A DNA stretch of 12,967 bases from Hamiltosporidium magnivora. Lineage: Eukaryota > Microsporidia > Dubosqiidae. Below the pieces are notes generated by a model. That model was not told where the DNA came from and made no database searches. It worked only from the letters and a program-made list of their open reading frames with translations. Shown piece after piece: positions 1 through 8,894 of this stretch (its first letter is position 1; every line of letters begins with the position of its first letter). The stretch is from contig PITI01000400.1 in assembly GCA_004325065.1 (NCBI GenBank), forward strand, positions 1-12,967, given 5' to 3'. The position numbers were made by a program, and so were the translations under genes.

Positions 1-805
1 ATTAATTTTTCCTTGATATCTTGAACCTCTTTCTCGGTTTTATTTGAATAATTTCTTTTTCTCATTAATAAACATATAAATAAGTACTTTTAAGAGCATA
101 ATTAAAGAAAAAAGTATTTAAATAATTTTCTTTTCAAACCTATTATTATATTTATAGAATTTACTTCCTTTTATAAACAAAGAGTTTAAAAGTAATAAAT
201 TTATTTATCCTCTTTGTAACGTAAATATATCCTAAAAACCAAAAAGTAAATAACTAATGAGATTTATCCGTTAGAAAGAAATCTTTAATTTTGTATTTAG
301 TTACCGTAATTTCAAAACAAATTTTTTTTAAAAAAAATAAAATTTTTATAACTTTTTAAGATTTATTAGCTTGCAAAATAAATTTATTGAGACAAAAAGA
401 ATCACTTTATTAAATTATCGTATTCAATGTAAATTATAAAATAAATTGTAATCTACATTTTTTTTGATATTTTAAAAAAAGGAATTTACCAAAAAAAGTA
501 AAAATTTACCCAAAATTGAATAAAAATCACAAAAAATTATTCCAATTTGCGAATACGAAATTTTATATTTTTTATTGGAGTAAATGTTGTTAAATTTGGA
601 TTAAAAGAATTTCTTTGAATATAAATTGGTGGATAAATAAAACGAGTGCCAGACGTACATAGTATAACACCGCTTTGACATATATGTAGTATTAAAATAA
701 AATAAAGCTTTTAGAAACTAAAATTTAAATCTTACAATGTGAGAAATATCTATTTAAATCTAATTTAAAAGAAAAAAATAATAATAAAAACTCCCAAATT
801 TAGAA
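1..805. other. AT-rich flank without a recognisable gene
   Basis: I see no coding region, RNA gene or repeat family here on either strand. The stretch is made of A and T runs with frequent stops in all frames. The last 100 bases hold several TTTAAA/TTTAAAT motifs (for example around 752-770) that could serve as an AT-rich promoter for the gene starting at 806, but nothing distinguishes them from the background. Confidence 0.6.
793..795 (+). promoter_or_regulatory. CCC motif upstream of the start at 806
   Basis: A CCC triplet lies 10 bases upstream of the ATG, inside a sequence otherwise almost free of C. CCC-like or GGG-like motifs just upstream of start codons are an established feature of microsporidian genes with very short 5' leaders. 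It supports 806 as the true start; its function here is inferred. Confidence 0.5.
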
Positions 806-1405
806 ATGAACGTAGAAATAGAACAAACCAATGTGGTCGATAGATGTGAAACTGCTGGTAATGTCGTAACATTATTGAATATGCCAGAACAGAGAACACA
901 AGAATCATCAGATATAGGAATATATCATGATATAATAGAATTAGGTATGTTATCAACAAATAGGTCAGCTGAAAGTAGCATAGTAAATACTATGGCAACT
1001 ACGGAAAGTCAAGATGAAGCAAAAAATGAAACAAATTTTACTACATTAAAAGCCATGATCGCAACAAACTATCATAAATACTCACCGACCAATTTTCTAC
1101 ATAATTTACAAGAAAACGTTTTCATAGATTCATTCATATACATGATGCTATGGTTTTGTAGTATTGTTGTAATTACTACAGTTTTGAATAATCTATTAGA
1201 ACTATCAATCGGCTTGTTATTCATCGTCCTAAGTATTCTAATACCCAAAGTAATCTTATTGCCTTTTAATAATCCAAACAAAAAAAGGATTTATTTGTTT
1301 ATTCTTGATATATTTTTCGTACTCTTTTTAAAAACAGGAATAATTTTCTTGTGTCTTCAAGATTATAAAAAACAATATAAACCGGAAATTAATAATCCCA
1401 AATGA
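806..1405 (+). CDS. Hypothetical three-pass membrane protein, 199 residues
   Basis: I do not recognise a family. The protein has two parts. Residues 1-105 are hydrophilic and acidic, rich in Glu, Asn, Thr and Ser, with no signal peptide. Residues 106-185 hold three hydrophobic segments, at about 109-129 (with MMLWFCSIVVI), 132-153 (with LLFIVLSILI) and 161-184 (with LFILDIFFVLFL). A short Lys-rich hydrophilic tail follows. An acidic N-terminal domain facing one side of a membrane, anchored by a C-terminal bundle, is the simplest reading; orientation is unknown. The ATG at 806 is chosen because it follows a CCC motif, and the stop (1403-1405) is followed at once by AATAAA. These two signals bracket the frame exactly and make a real gene likely. 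The frame is open for 199 codons in DNA where chance frames rarely pass 80. The minus-strand frame at 765-959 is a shadow. Lineage-specific small membrane proteins of this design are common in microsporidia. Confidence 0.8.
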   Translation: MNVEIEQTNVVDRCETAGNVVTLLNMPEQRTQESSDIGIYHDIIELGMLSTNRSAESSIVNTMATTESQDEAKNETNFTTLKAMIATNYHKYSPTNFLHNLQENVFIDSFIYMMLWFCSIVVITTVLNNLLELSIGLLFIVLSILIPKVILLPFNNPNKKRIYLFILDIFFVLFLKTGIIFLCLQDYKKQYKPEINNPK

Positions 1406-1411
1406 AATAAA
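1406..1411 (+). terminator. AATAAA polyadenylation signal next to the stop codon
   Basis: AATAAA starts on the base right after the TGA stop at 1403-1405. The same tight placement is seen at 4506-4511 and 8894-8899. This compact 3' end fits microsporidian genes and marks the end of the 199-residue membrane protein gene. Confidence 0.6.
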
Positions 1412-2497
1412 TTTTTTTATTTATTTTGTTTTTTGATAAATTATTATTATAACTTCTTCTAACTAGTTTTTTTCCTAATCCAATCAAATATCAATGTTGT
1501 ATTTAAAAATTAAAGGTCATCGCTTTCATTCTTATTTATCGTATAAAATTATTTTATAAAAATATTCTAGGATGTGAATAACGGTTTTGGGAAATTTAAA
1601 TTATGTGCAGGCCTTCTCTGATTTAATAGCTAACTTAATTATCTACTTATTATTCAATTTCTAAATTAGTAAAATAGTACTTAAAAGAATTAGATAACTA
1701 AGTAAGGAATAGAGGTTTAGATACACCAGATTAATTTATATTAGTTTTTATATATAACACACCTTTTAATCGCTTCATTCCTATCATTTTTCATATCCGA
1801 CTCTTTTTTGAATGTGTTGATCGGATTTTGTCTAACATTAAAAATTTGAAATGAAAACTTCGTACTTTTGTAATTTTAATCATCAAACGTTTCTATTTCA
1901 TTTTGCAAAATTTAGAAGATGTTTTAGTCGCTATGCTTTCTAGATCCCTAATTGGTATCCGATGAAGTCTGCCTCGAGTATTAAAGAACATTTTTCAGAA
2001 ATTATTAGTGAATGAAAATCATAAGTATAAACCTACATAACTTATACTTTCTTCTGTAATTTGTAACATAAGATGCGCATTTTACTCATTAGTTTCTTAA
2101 TTTTTTTTTCAATAGATAAACCGTTCAAATCGTCCCTAAAATTTCCATTTCCCCTAATTTGATATAGAATATGAGTTCTTGATAATACTAATACACATTT
2201 TCTAATAAAATCAAAATATAAAAAGATTTTGAAAAATCATAAAAATTATAGTTTTATATTAGAGAAGAACATATTCATAAAGTTCGAAACTAACTATTTA
2301 AGATTGGTCTGAAAGATCTTGAAAATAGTATTAAATTTATTTAAACATGAAAATTATACATGGAGTTACGTAAAAATATAGAGAAAAAGGGCTTAGATTT
2401 TGTAATTTGATAGTATAAACGTATTTTATAAATTTAGAAATAATTTTTCTCTATAATTAGCTGTTTTATTTTTTTTTATTATATGTTCTTTTAAAAT

Positions 2498-2500
2498 CCC
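2498..2500 (+). promoter_or_regulatory. CCC motif upstream of the start at 2505
   Basis: The sequence before the ATG at 2505 reads TCCCGGCC, a G/C-rich island in DNA that is otherwise A and T. It resembles the CCC-like translation start context at 793 and 6537. It supports 2505 as the original start of the decayed gene that follows. Confidence 0.5.
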
Positions 2501-2504
2501 GGCC

Positions 2505-4510
2505 ATGCAGCTATTTGTACAATCCCACAGTTTTTTAATCTTTATAAGTAGCAGTATAGAATCTTTTGATCAAACAATTGGAAAAAGAGTTTTTAGGATG
2601 GAATCATCGGGCGGAGAAGTCGAAGCAGAAATAAATACCAACAATTTGAAATATAAATTTGTTGAACATCTAATATCAGATTCACAACCAAATCCATCTA
2701 AAAAGACGAAAAGAAATAGAAAGGCATTCGAAAAAAAAACAGGAAAAAAACCAATCAAGAAAATTCTTCCAAAAGTTTAAAATTGTATCGAAAAAATCGC
2801 CTATAATACAAATACAAAAACAAAGGAATTCGTTCCGAGAAATTCATTGACAGAAAATGCACCCACAACCATCGGGTTAGAGATTTCACAAATATACAAC
2901 CAGATTATTTTGACTAGCACTATTTCTCTCCCTCAAAATAATTACAATTTAAGTGACAAATCGAATAACTATGTATTATTAACAGGCTGCTCTTTACAAC
3001 CTCAATGTACAATCTATTATAATCTAATAAGCCACCAAAATTTAAATATTCCCACCTTAAACGAAGGCCATACCACGGAACAATCACATTATGCTGAAAA
3101 TCAAACCTGCAATATAGATAACTCTATCATGAATTGTGATTTTTTTACCGAACAAGCACAATCAGTAATAACCCCAATCAATAACCATTCTCATATGACA
3201 ACAAGTAATGAAAGACTCTTAAAAATACCAAGAGCAACTGAAATTATGATGGATTAAGTAAAATGATTTCGGATCTCTCAAAAAAAGAAGATTTTTTTAT
3301 CATATTTAACATTAAACTATTCTCTAATCAATTCAGAAGAATCTTTTCTAATCATAAAGGAGGAATTATGTAATATAATATATCCATCAAACATCGGGGA
3401 AATATTTGACTTAGAGTATTTTTTGCAGACAGATTTAAATTCTAAATATGTATTTCTTGATGTAGAAAATGCCATTTTAAAAATAGATCCTCCTGATTTG
3501 GAAATGCTATCAGATTTTAAAATAGTATTAGGAATCGGTAAAAAAACTTGTAGAGTTTGAGACATTTTTCTTTTCTAACTTAAATACAGTAGAAATAATC
3601 GAGAGAATCGGTCAAATAAATTATCTTCAAACTCTTTAAGAAATTAAACAAACACAAATTCATTTAATTTTTCCAGAGTTAAATTATATTTATGAAATAT
3701 GTAAATATTACAATGTCAATTCTATTAAGAAAAGTTATTGATTATGTACATTATATCTGTGGTATTATGAAACGTTTAACTAGTTATATTTTTCAAGATC
3801 AAAATATAAAAATCGAAAAAAAAATCTAATATCAGAAAAAACATCGATAGATTTACAATGAACAGAATTTCTTTTTTTATTAGAAAATTAATCTCGGAGT
3901 TACTATTGGATTTAATTTTGATTCTGAAAAAGTTAAAATTTACAGAATTATTAACATTTTGAGTTATTGTTCCGAAATACCAAAAAGTAGGTGGATATCT
4001 AAATGGACTATTTTTCACTATAATGATGCGGGTTTTTTTATAGATTTCTATTTGATTCAGAATGTAAATTGGATAAACTTCGGATTACAGATTTTATTTC
4101 AGAAATAGTTTGCCTATTAAAGAAAAAAGAAATTTCTACTGAATTTCGAAATATAATTTCTAACCTGTCTTTCAAAAATTTTTGTCAGCTCGTCTTCGTT
4201 GAAAAATAGATTGAATTTATTAATAAAATCGAATTTCAATTTAGTCAAACGCAATGCTTATATATATTACAAAAACGTAAAAAAACAAATGAATGAGAAA
4301 TTAAAAGAATTAAATAAGTTGAAAGAGACAGGAATATCTAAAATCGAAGAAATTAAATATTATATTGATATAGAATTAACCTTGGTTTATTTTGAGCGTA
4401 AGCTGTTGCCAAATTTCATGAACTTTTTAGAATTTTATCAAAAAAATAGCCGTGTCCATCTTTTAAAGGAAATTACCAAACAAATAGACAAATATTTTAA
4501 AGTGAAATAA
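2505..4510 (+). pseudogene. Decayed gene of about 2 kb, possibly a secreted or surface protein
   Basis: I read this as one broken gene. From the ATG at 2505 one frame runs to 3557 and is interrupted only by stops at 2778 (TAA), 3255 (TAA) and 3264 (TGA), ending at the TGA at 3558. Coding-like sequence then passes to another frame at 3559-3738 (TAA at 3637, TGA at 3739). After a poorer stretch it continues in a third frame at 3884-4105, a further frame at 4027-4206, and a last one at about 4199-4510. The first 20 residues (MQLFVQSHSFLIFISSS) look like a signal peptide. A Lys-rich basic cluster sits at residues 66-87. The part after the first stop is rich in Asn, Thr and Ser with several N-x-S/T sites. 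The part from 3333 on is Leu/Ile/Phe-rich and repeat-like; FDSE occurs twice, near 3920 and 4054. The last 100 residues are charged and probably helical or coiled coil. A CCC motif precedes the start and AATAAA overlaps the final stop, so both borders of an intact gene survive. Alternatives are a real 91-residue gene at 2505-2780 and a separate 73-residue gene from the ATG at 4289; neither has both border signals. Relationship to the 784-residue protein is possible but not shown. Confidence 0.6.
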
Positions 4511-4511
4511 A
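4506..4511 (+). terminator. AATAAA overlapping the last stop of the decayed gene
   Basis: AATAAA contains the TAA stop at 4508-4510. The arrangement is the same as at the 3' end of the intact 784-residue gene, which is the main reason to take 4510 as the original end of the decayed gene. Confidence 0.55.
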
Positions 4512-5525
4512 AATTGAAAGACCTTAAATATTTGCGGTTGGCAAATAAATAATTTCTAAAACTGCTAGCTATTCTTCTTAATTAAAAAACTTATTTAATC
4601 CAACTAAATTTTTATTGATTGTTTTTGTTTGATTTATCATCATATTTTCCATGATTAAACTGCTCCTTTTTCATATTTTGATCTTTTTCTATATTTTTCT
4701 TTTCCAAATTAAGATTTTAATTTTAAATTTTTCATTCACAATTCAAATAGAATAAATTTTGATTAATTGCTTAATACTGTTGAAATCAATAAAATATTTT
4801 ACTTAAAATCTGTAAGTTTGTAAATTTATGTTTCTTAAATTATATTTGAATATTTTTCGGTATTCTCTCCAGTATTGTGTTTTATCACCGATTCTGATGT
4901 AAAAAACGTTAATAAAATTCATTTTACAACATTAAATATCGATAATATTATTAAAAGAATCTAGCTATTTTGAGATAGATCTTATCTAATTTAATTAATA
5001 TAATCTTGGGTATGGCCACAAAATATAATTCAACAAAAACCTCTAAATAGTAATTATCCCAAACTTAAATTTCGTAAATCTTTTTTTTACAACCACTAAT
5101 ACAAGAGATTAAAAATATTCGGAATTCATTAGTTTGTTTCAAAATTTATTTTATGAAAATAAATTATTGATATATTATTCTTAATGTTAACATTGGTTAA
5201 TATTAGTTTATATTATGCTTTTCTTGCTTACAAATTTTCAACAAATGGTAAATAAAGTAGCGTTGAGTTCATTTTTTAATAATCTTAGTTCGTTTTGCAA
5301 AATTAAATTTTAGAGCAAAAAAATATTTCTAGAAAAAGCATTATGTTAAAAGTTAAACTAATTTTTTTAATACAAAATAGATGCATTTTACACATTTTTA
5401 GATAGAATATATAGTATGGTTTGATAATTAAAAAGTCATTTATATAATTTGTGTACCTGGTGGAGGGAAGATAACCACATGAAAAGATTCTTTTGTAATG
5501 ATTAGATGAATTTAATGTAAAATTC
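4511..5525. other. AT-rich spacer of about 1 kb
   Basis: No gene, RNA or repeat can be supported. The 74-codon minus-strand frame at 5303-5527 starts just beyond the gypsy remnant. Its first part could in principle cover more of the RNase H region, but I see no matching motif. Its second half is Phe/Ile/Lys-rich in the way chance frames in this DNA are. Confidence 0.5.
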
Positions 5526-5919
5526 ATTGCTTATATTTTTGGTCGGATAAAAAAACCAGCTTAGATTTTAAAATAGTATCAATGGAAATTTTATACTGAA
5601 GAGAGACCCTAGAAACCAATGAATGACCCTTTGCTAAAACTTATTTTATAAAAACTTTTTTAACTGAGTTTAACCGGGAATATTTCTTAGGCAATTTAGG
5701 AGGAAAAGCATAGAATCCTAGTCTTTCTCCCCAGGTTAAACGATTAAGAGCCTGGGAGATATGAAAAAATATGGATCCATAAACTCAATAATACGAAGTA
5801 GCAGATAATACCTGTTGATATTGTGTTGAACTTTTAGGTGAATTCCATTTATGTTCTTAAATTTTATCTGAAAGTCTATTAGTTCGGTAGAAAGCGGTGT
5901 TTCCGATTTTTGAGACAAG
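5526..5919 (-). mobile_element. Decayed Ty3/gypsy-type reverse transcriptase/RNase H fragment
   Basis: Read on the minus strand, one frame is coding-like from 5919 down to 5527, with stops at 5859-5857 (TAA), 5787-5785 (TGA), 5643-5641 (TAA) and a final TGA at 5526-5524. In order it shows LVSKIG near 5919, where gypsy elements have the GHxVSxxG motif at the end of the palm; DKI, a stop, then W, P, KS and QQ spaced as in the usual WPxPKSxxxxQxFLG segment (5868-5814); TSYY followed by the TGA, where the family has a conserved Arg (5799-5785), then Tyr and Phe; HISQALNRLT (5763-5734), matching the xIAxPLxxLT block; then SVKKVF and VLA-like residues (5670-5632), where the RNase H domain begins. 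The order and spacing of these blocks are the evidence; no single match is strong. An upstream trace with FGFT at about 6094-6083 may be the FGLxNAPxxFQ motif. The YxDD catalytic motif is not visible, and the distance is some 30 codons too short, so it is probably deleted. No LTRs were recognised. Clearly non-functional. Confidence 0.6.
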
Positions 5920-6110
5920 TGTGCTGACATGCAATCAAATTCCAGACAACAGATAACAGAGAATTATAAATAGGAGATCTGTTACTAAGTTTTTAATAGG
6001 CTTTAAGATTCTATTAGAAAAAAGCTTTGTAATTAGTCATTGTGCAAATTCCCAATAACGTTCTGGGCAACAGTTATATGTGTAAAACCAAAAAATCCGT
6101 TAAGCAACGG
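5920..6110 (-). mobile_element. Possible upstream part of the gypsy reverse transcriptase remnant
   Basis: On the minus strand the frame around 6110-6045 contains FFGFT followed a few residues later by QNVIGNL. This could be the decayed FGLxNAPxxFQxxM block of a Ty3/gypsy reverse transcriptase, lying upstream of the better supported part as it should. Between 6040 and 5920 stops are frequent and no YxDD motif is seen. The short plus-strand frame at 6040-6273 begins at TTG, crosses this stretch and has no start context, so I do not call it. Confidence 0.3.
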
Positions 6111-6536
6111 AAATATTCTGACATATGACAGACCCATAAAAGTATGTAAATATTTCGATAATAAATTTATAGAAAATTTTGTTTTTTCTTTAATTAATTG
6201 TCGAAAAAAAAATTATTTGAAAATAAAGAATAAAAAAATGATGAAACGTATAGGAAAATTCGTTGAAAGTTAATTCAAAATTACAACGATTAAATAATTT
6301 TTTTACTATTATATTTCTTCTAGAATAAATATAAGAAAGAATATGATTTCATATTTTTATTGATATAAATTTTTATTAGAATTATTTTAATTGGTTAAAT
6401 TTGTAAAAAAAATCAAATTATTAAATAAAAATAGCATATTATATTGATTTTTTTAAAAAAATAAAAAAAATATTCTAATTAGAACATAAACGGCAAATTG
6501 GCTTAAAAAAATATAAATATAGATTTTTTTTCAAAA
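6111..6536. other. AT-rich leader region before the 784-codon gene
   Basis: No supported gene. The second half (about 6280-6536) is almost only A and T, with long A and T runs, and leads directly into the CCC motif and ATG at 6540. It presumably holds the promoter of that gene, but no specific element can be named. Confidence 0.5.
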
Positions 6537-6539
6537 CCC
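6537..6539 (+). promoter_or_regulatory. CCC motif directly before the start at 6540
   Basis: The sequence is TTTTCAAAACCC followed immediately by ATG. CCC abutting the start codon after an AT-only leader is a microsporidian-style start context and fixes 6540 as the initiation codon. Confidence 0.6.
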
Positions 6540-8894
6540 ATGAATTTTAAATTGAGCTTGCGGTGCATAGATTTATTTTATTGTCTATTGAATTTTTATA
6601 TTTTGTTGTTTATGAGCTATTCAGCCGAAAGAGATGTAACATTTAATGTTTTAAGTAGTCATGAAGAACTTTGTTCTAGTTCATCCGTAGTTGACACCGA
6701 TTTTGAGTGTTTATGCCGACTAAAAAGAGATTCTGTTTGCATAAAAAAGGAGGTCGAATATATTCAGAAATTATTAATTAGAGATGAAAATAAGAATTAT
6801 ATTGAGTATGTTATCAAAGATTTGGAGAAAATTAATCTCAATTTTATATTATTCACTAAATTGAATGATAACAATTCAAATATCGAAATATTTCTTTGTA
6901 ATCACATAAAAAATTCCGAATTTATAATATTTTATGAGTTTTTAAAGTCAAACGCTTTACCAGATGAAAAAATGACAGTTGACCGGTTTTACACAATATT
7001 GTATTTCTTAGAATATTTTAGAGTAGAATATGATGATAGACTGCGAAATATTCTAAGATTGAGTTTGAGTAACTTAGAAAAATCTACAGATATAGAGAAT
7101 TTAGACATTGAAAAAATTTCATTTCATTTCACAAAGCAAGAATATTTTTCTCGTAAGTTGTTTAAAAAAATTTCACAGGAATATTTTAGAATGTTAGAAT
7201 CAAAAAATGAGGTTGATATTTCATTTTTAAAAATAAGGAAATCTAATAGTTACCAAAGATATGAAGGCTTATATACTGATGATAGGGAACACATTTTGAT
7301 AATAGATGAAACGCTTGATAGATTCTTATCTGAAAAAGTAAATATGAATGAAACAAAGAAAAATTTATTTATCTTAGTACTAAATACATTAGATATTAAA
7401 TATTTACATATACCTAATTTAAAAGAAAGTGTACATAAAACATGTTGCTTAATTTTGCAAAATATAAAAAAGAAAATTGATGAGATCATATTTATTAAAG
7501 TTACCGTGTGTGATCAAATCATTGGATTTCTTAATATGAATAAAAATTTTGTGAATTTAAAAAAACTTGTGTTCATAGAAACCTCACTAAAAACATCTGT
7601 TAGTCTTTCAGAACACTTAAATGTAATCAACGAAATTATATTCAATGAGAACTATCTTAAGCAAAAACAAGATGAAGTTTCCGATTCCAATGATCTATTG
7701 TGTCATAATATAACTGAACATATAATAGAAAATCTAAACAGTGCATGTCCAAAGGCTTCTCTAGAGGAATCATTTAGTCGAAATACAAAAATATCTAAAG
7801 AAAATAAAGACTTCATTCGCAAATTATACGAGGATAATGTGTTTAAGAATAAAGTTAAAGTTTTTGAAGCTTTGGATTTAATATGTAAGATTTGTAAAGT
7901 CTTATGTTTTTATGAATACGGTGGTGATTATAAATTTATTTCAATTACTTTAACAAAGTTAAATTCCGAGCGGTTTACAATTGAAGGTACAATACTCGAA
8001 AAAAATATTTATGAAATCCATATTAGAGATTGCACAATAACTTCTAATTTTATAAATGATATTCTGAGTATAACTTCACTTAAAAAATTAATAATACAGG
8101 AATGCGAATTTCATATCGAAGAGCCTATTAATATTCGTAACGCATCTATTGAATATTTCAGATTCTGGTGCTTTGATAAATCTGATTTTTGTAGGTTTTA
8201 TGAAATATTAAACATGATGACAAATCTAAAAAAAGTTCGGGTCGAATTGTCGGAGAAATTTGTATTACAGTTTTTCTTGGCTCCAAAACTTTCTTTCCAA
8301 AAATTAGTTATTTACAATATTGATTCCATAATAGATTTTGCAGCAGAATATAATGGCGAAATTCTGAGTAGATTTATTAAAAGCAGTAACAATGTTTTGG
8401 TTGGTGAAAATGAGCGGTATTCTTTACAGTGTTTGGTTCAGGTTTTTGATCTAAGCCTTTTAGATATACTAACTCTTGAAAATTATTCTATTTACAAATC
8501 GGATAAATGTGCACTTGAAAAGTTATCGAACTTGAAGCAACTATCTTTAACCAAAATTAATTTTGATGATATATCCTTTCAAGAGTTATTTTCCACTTCT
8601 AAAGAATACAATATCAAAAAATTGTATTTTGAAGGTATAAACATATATGAAGCCGATTTAAAATTTATTGCTAATTTGAAAAAACTTAAATCACTTATAT
8701 TCGAACAATGTACTATTGTAGAATGGACCTCCAAAAGGATTGAAATGCTTTTTTTGGATAAATCTACTATAAAATTTACCTATTATATCGAAAATTTATC
8801 AACCGAAAAAATCATGAAATGTATTAGGCAAGTTTTTGCTCCGAAAAAGATTTTGATATGCCTAATAGAGGAGCCGCCTTATGATAGCTACTAA
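6540..8894 (+). CDS. Secreted leucine-rich-repeat-like protein, 784 residues
   Basis: This is the largest intact gene. Residues 1-28 are a likely signal peptide: a basic start (K4, R8), a hydrophobic core at about 10-25, and a possible cut after SYSA (25-28). A short Cys-rich stretch follows (Cys 45, 57, 59, 67), with a run of four Ser at 46-49. Residues 70-330 are helical and charged, with no motif I know. Leucine-rich-repeat-like units begin near 337 (VNLKKLVFIETSL). They are clearest at 488-524 (IHIRDCTI, then LKKLIIQECEF), 560-595 (NLKKVRVEL, then FQKLVIYNI) and 640-728 (LDILTLENYSI, NLKQLSLTKINF, NIKKLYFEGINI, LKSLIFEQCTI). The units are irregular, with Ile, Phe and Cys at Leu positions, as in other divergent repeats of fast-evolving parasites. 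There is no membrane segment after the signal peptide and no ER-retention tail, so secretion to the parasite surface or into the host is the likely fate. Large families of secreted repeat proteins are known in microsporidia with expanded genomes; a role in host contact is inference. CCC abuts the start, and AATAAA overlaps the stop. Confidence 0.85.
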   Translation: MNFKLSLRCIDLFYCLLNFYILLFMSYSAERDVTFNVLSSHEELCSSSSVVDTDFECLCRLKRDSVCIKKEVEYIQKLLIRDENKNYIEYVIKDLEKINLNFILFTKLNDNNSNIEIFLCNHIKNSEFIIFYEFLKSNALPDEKMTVDRFYTILYFLEYFRVEYDDRLRNILRLSLSNLEKSTDIENLDIEKISFHFTKQEYFSRKLFKKISQEYFRMLESKNEVDISFLKIRKSNSYQRYEGLYTDDREHILIIDETLDRFLSEKVNMNETKKNLFILVLNTLDIKYLHIPNLKESVHKTCCLILQNIKKKIDEIIFIKVTVCDQIIGFLNMNKNFVNLKKLVFIETSLKTSVSLSEHLNVINEIIFNENYLKQKQDEVSDSNDLLCHNITEHIIENLNSACPKASLEESFSRNTKISKENKDFIRKLYEDNVFKNKVKVFEALDLICKICKVLCFYEYGGDYKFISITLTKLNSERFTIEGTILEKNIYEIHIRDCTITSNFINDILSITSLKKLIIQECEFHIEEPINIRNASIEYFRFWCFDKSDFCRFYEILNMMTNLKKVRVELSEKFVLQFFLAPKLSFQKLVIYNIDSIIDFAAEYNGEILSRFIKSSNNVLVGENERYSLQCLVQVFDLSLLDILTLENYSIYKSDKCALEKLSNLKQLSLTKINFDDISFQELFSTSKEYNIKKLYFEGINIYEADLKFIANLKKLKSLIFEQCTIVEWTSKRIEMLFLDKSTIKFTYYIENLSTEKIMKCIRQVFAPKKILICLIEEPPYDSY

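Larger units (their letters stand above)
1406..2504. other. Spacer of about 1.1 kb, one weak coding-like trace
   Basis: No gene can be supported here. The one stretch that stands out is on the minus strand between about 1991 and 1740. One frame begins with ATG at 1991-1989, runs 32 codons to a TAG at 1895-1893, then continues in frame to a TGA at 1793-1791, so only two stops fall in some 80 codons. Its local composition is less AT-rich than its surroundings. I cannot match it to a family. It may be the remains of a gene or retroelement, or chance. The last 60 bases are T-rich and lead into the CCC motif at 2498. Confidence 0.5.

Noticed and set aside
765..959. 64-codon minus-strand frame with hydrophobic product
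   Set aside because: It overlaps the start of the well-supported plus-strand gene at 806, lacks a CCC context and has the Ile/Phe/Leu-rich composition of an antisense shadow.
1072..1281. 69-codon minus-strand frame
   Set aside because: It lies wholly within the 806-1405 gene, antisense to it, with no signals of its own.
2570..2758. 62-codon minus-strand frame
   Set aside because: Antisense shadow of the 2505 frame; its hydrophobic product reflects Lys codons read on the other strand.
3317..4018. Two minus-strand frames (3317-3565 and 3776-4018)
   Set aside because: Both are antisense to coding-like plus-strand segments of the decayed gene and have no start or end signals.
4199..4510. 103-codon plus-strand frame taken as an independent gene
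   Set aside because: It begins at TTG, has no start context and continues the coding-like sequence upstream in another frame, so it is better read as the end of the decayed gene. A 73-codon gene from the ATG at 4289 remains possible.
5303..5527. 74-codon minus-strand frame
   Set aside because: No motif and no border signals; position next to the gypsy remnant is suggestive, but nothing in the product matches RNase H.
5736..5930. 64-codon minus-strand frame with ATG
   Set aside because: The gypsy-like blocks are in a different frame of the same strand, so this longer open frame is a shadow of the remnant.
6040..6273. 77-codon plus-strand frame
   Set aside because: TTG start, no AATAAA at the stop, overlaps a possible antisense reverse transcriptase trace, and ends in a Lys-rich run typical of chance frames.
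7250..7489. 79-codon minus-strand frame
   Set aside because: Antisense inside the intact 784-codon gene, with no signals.
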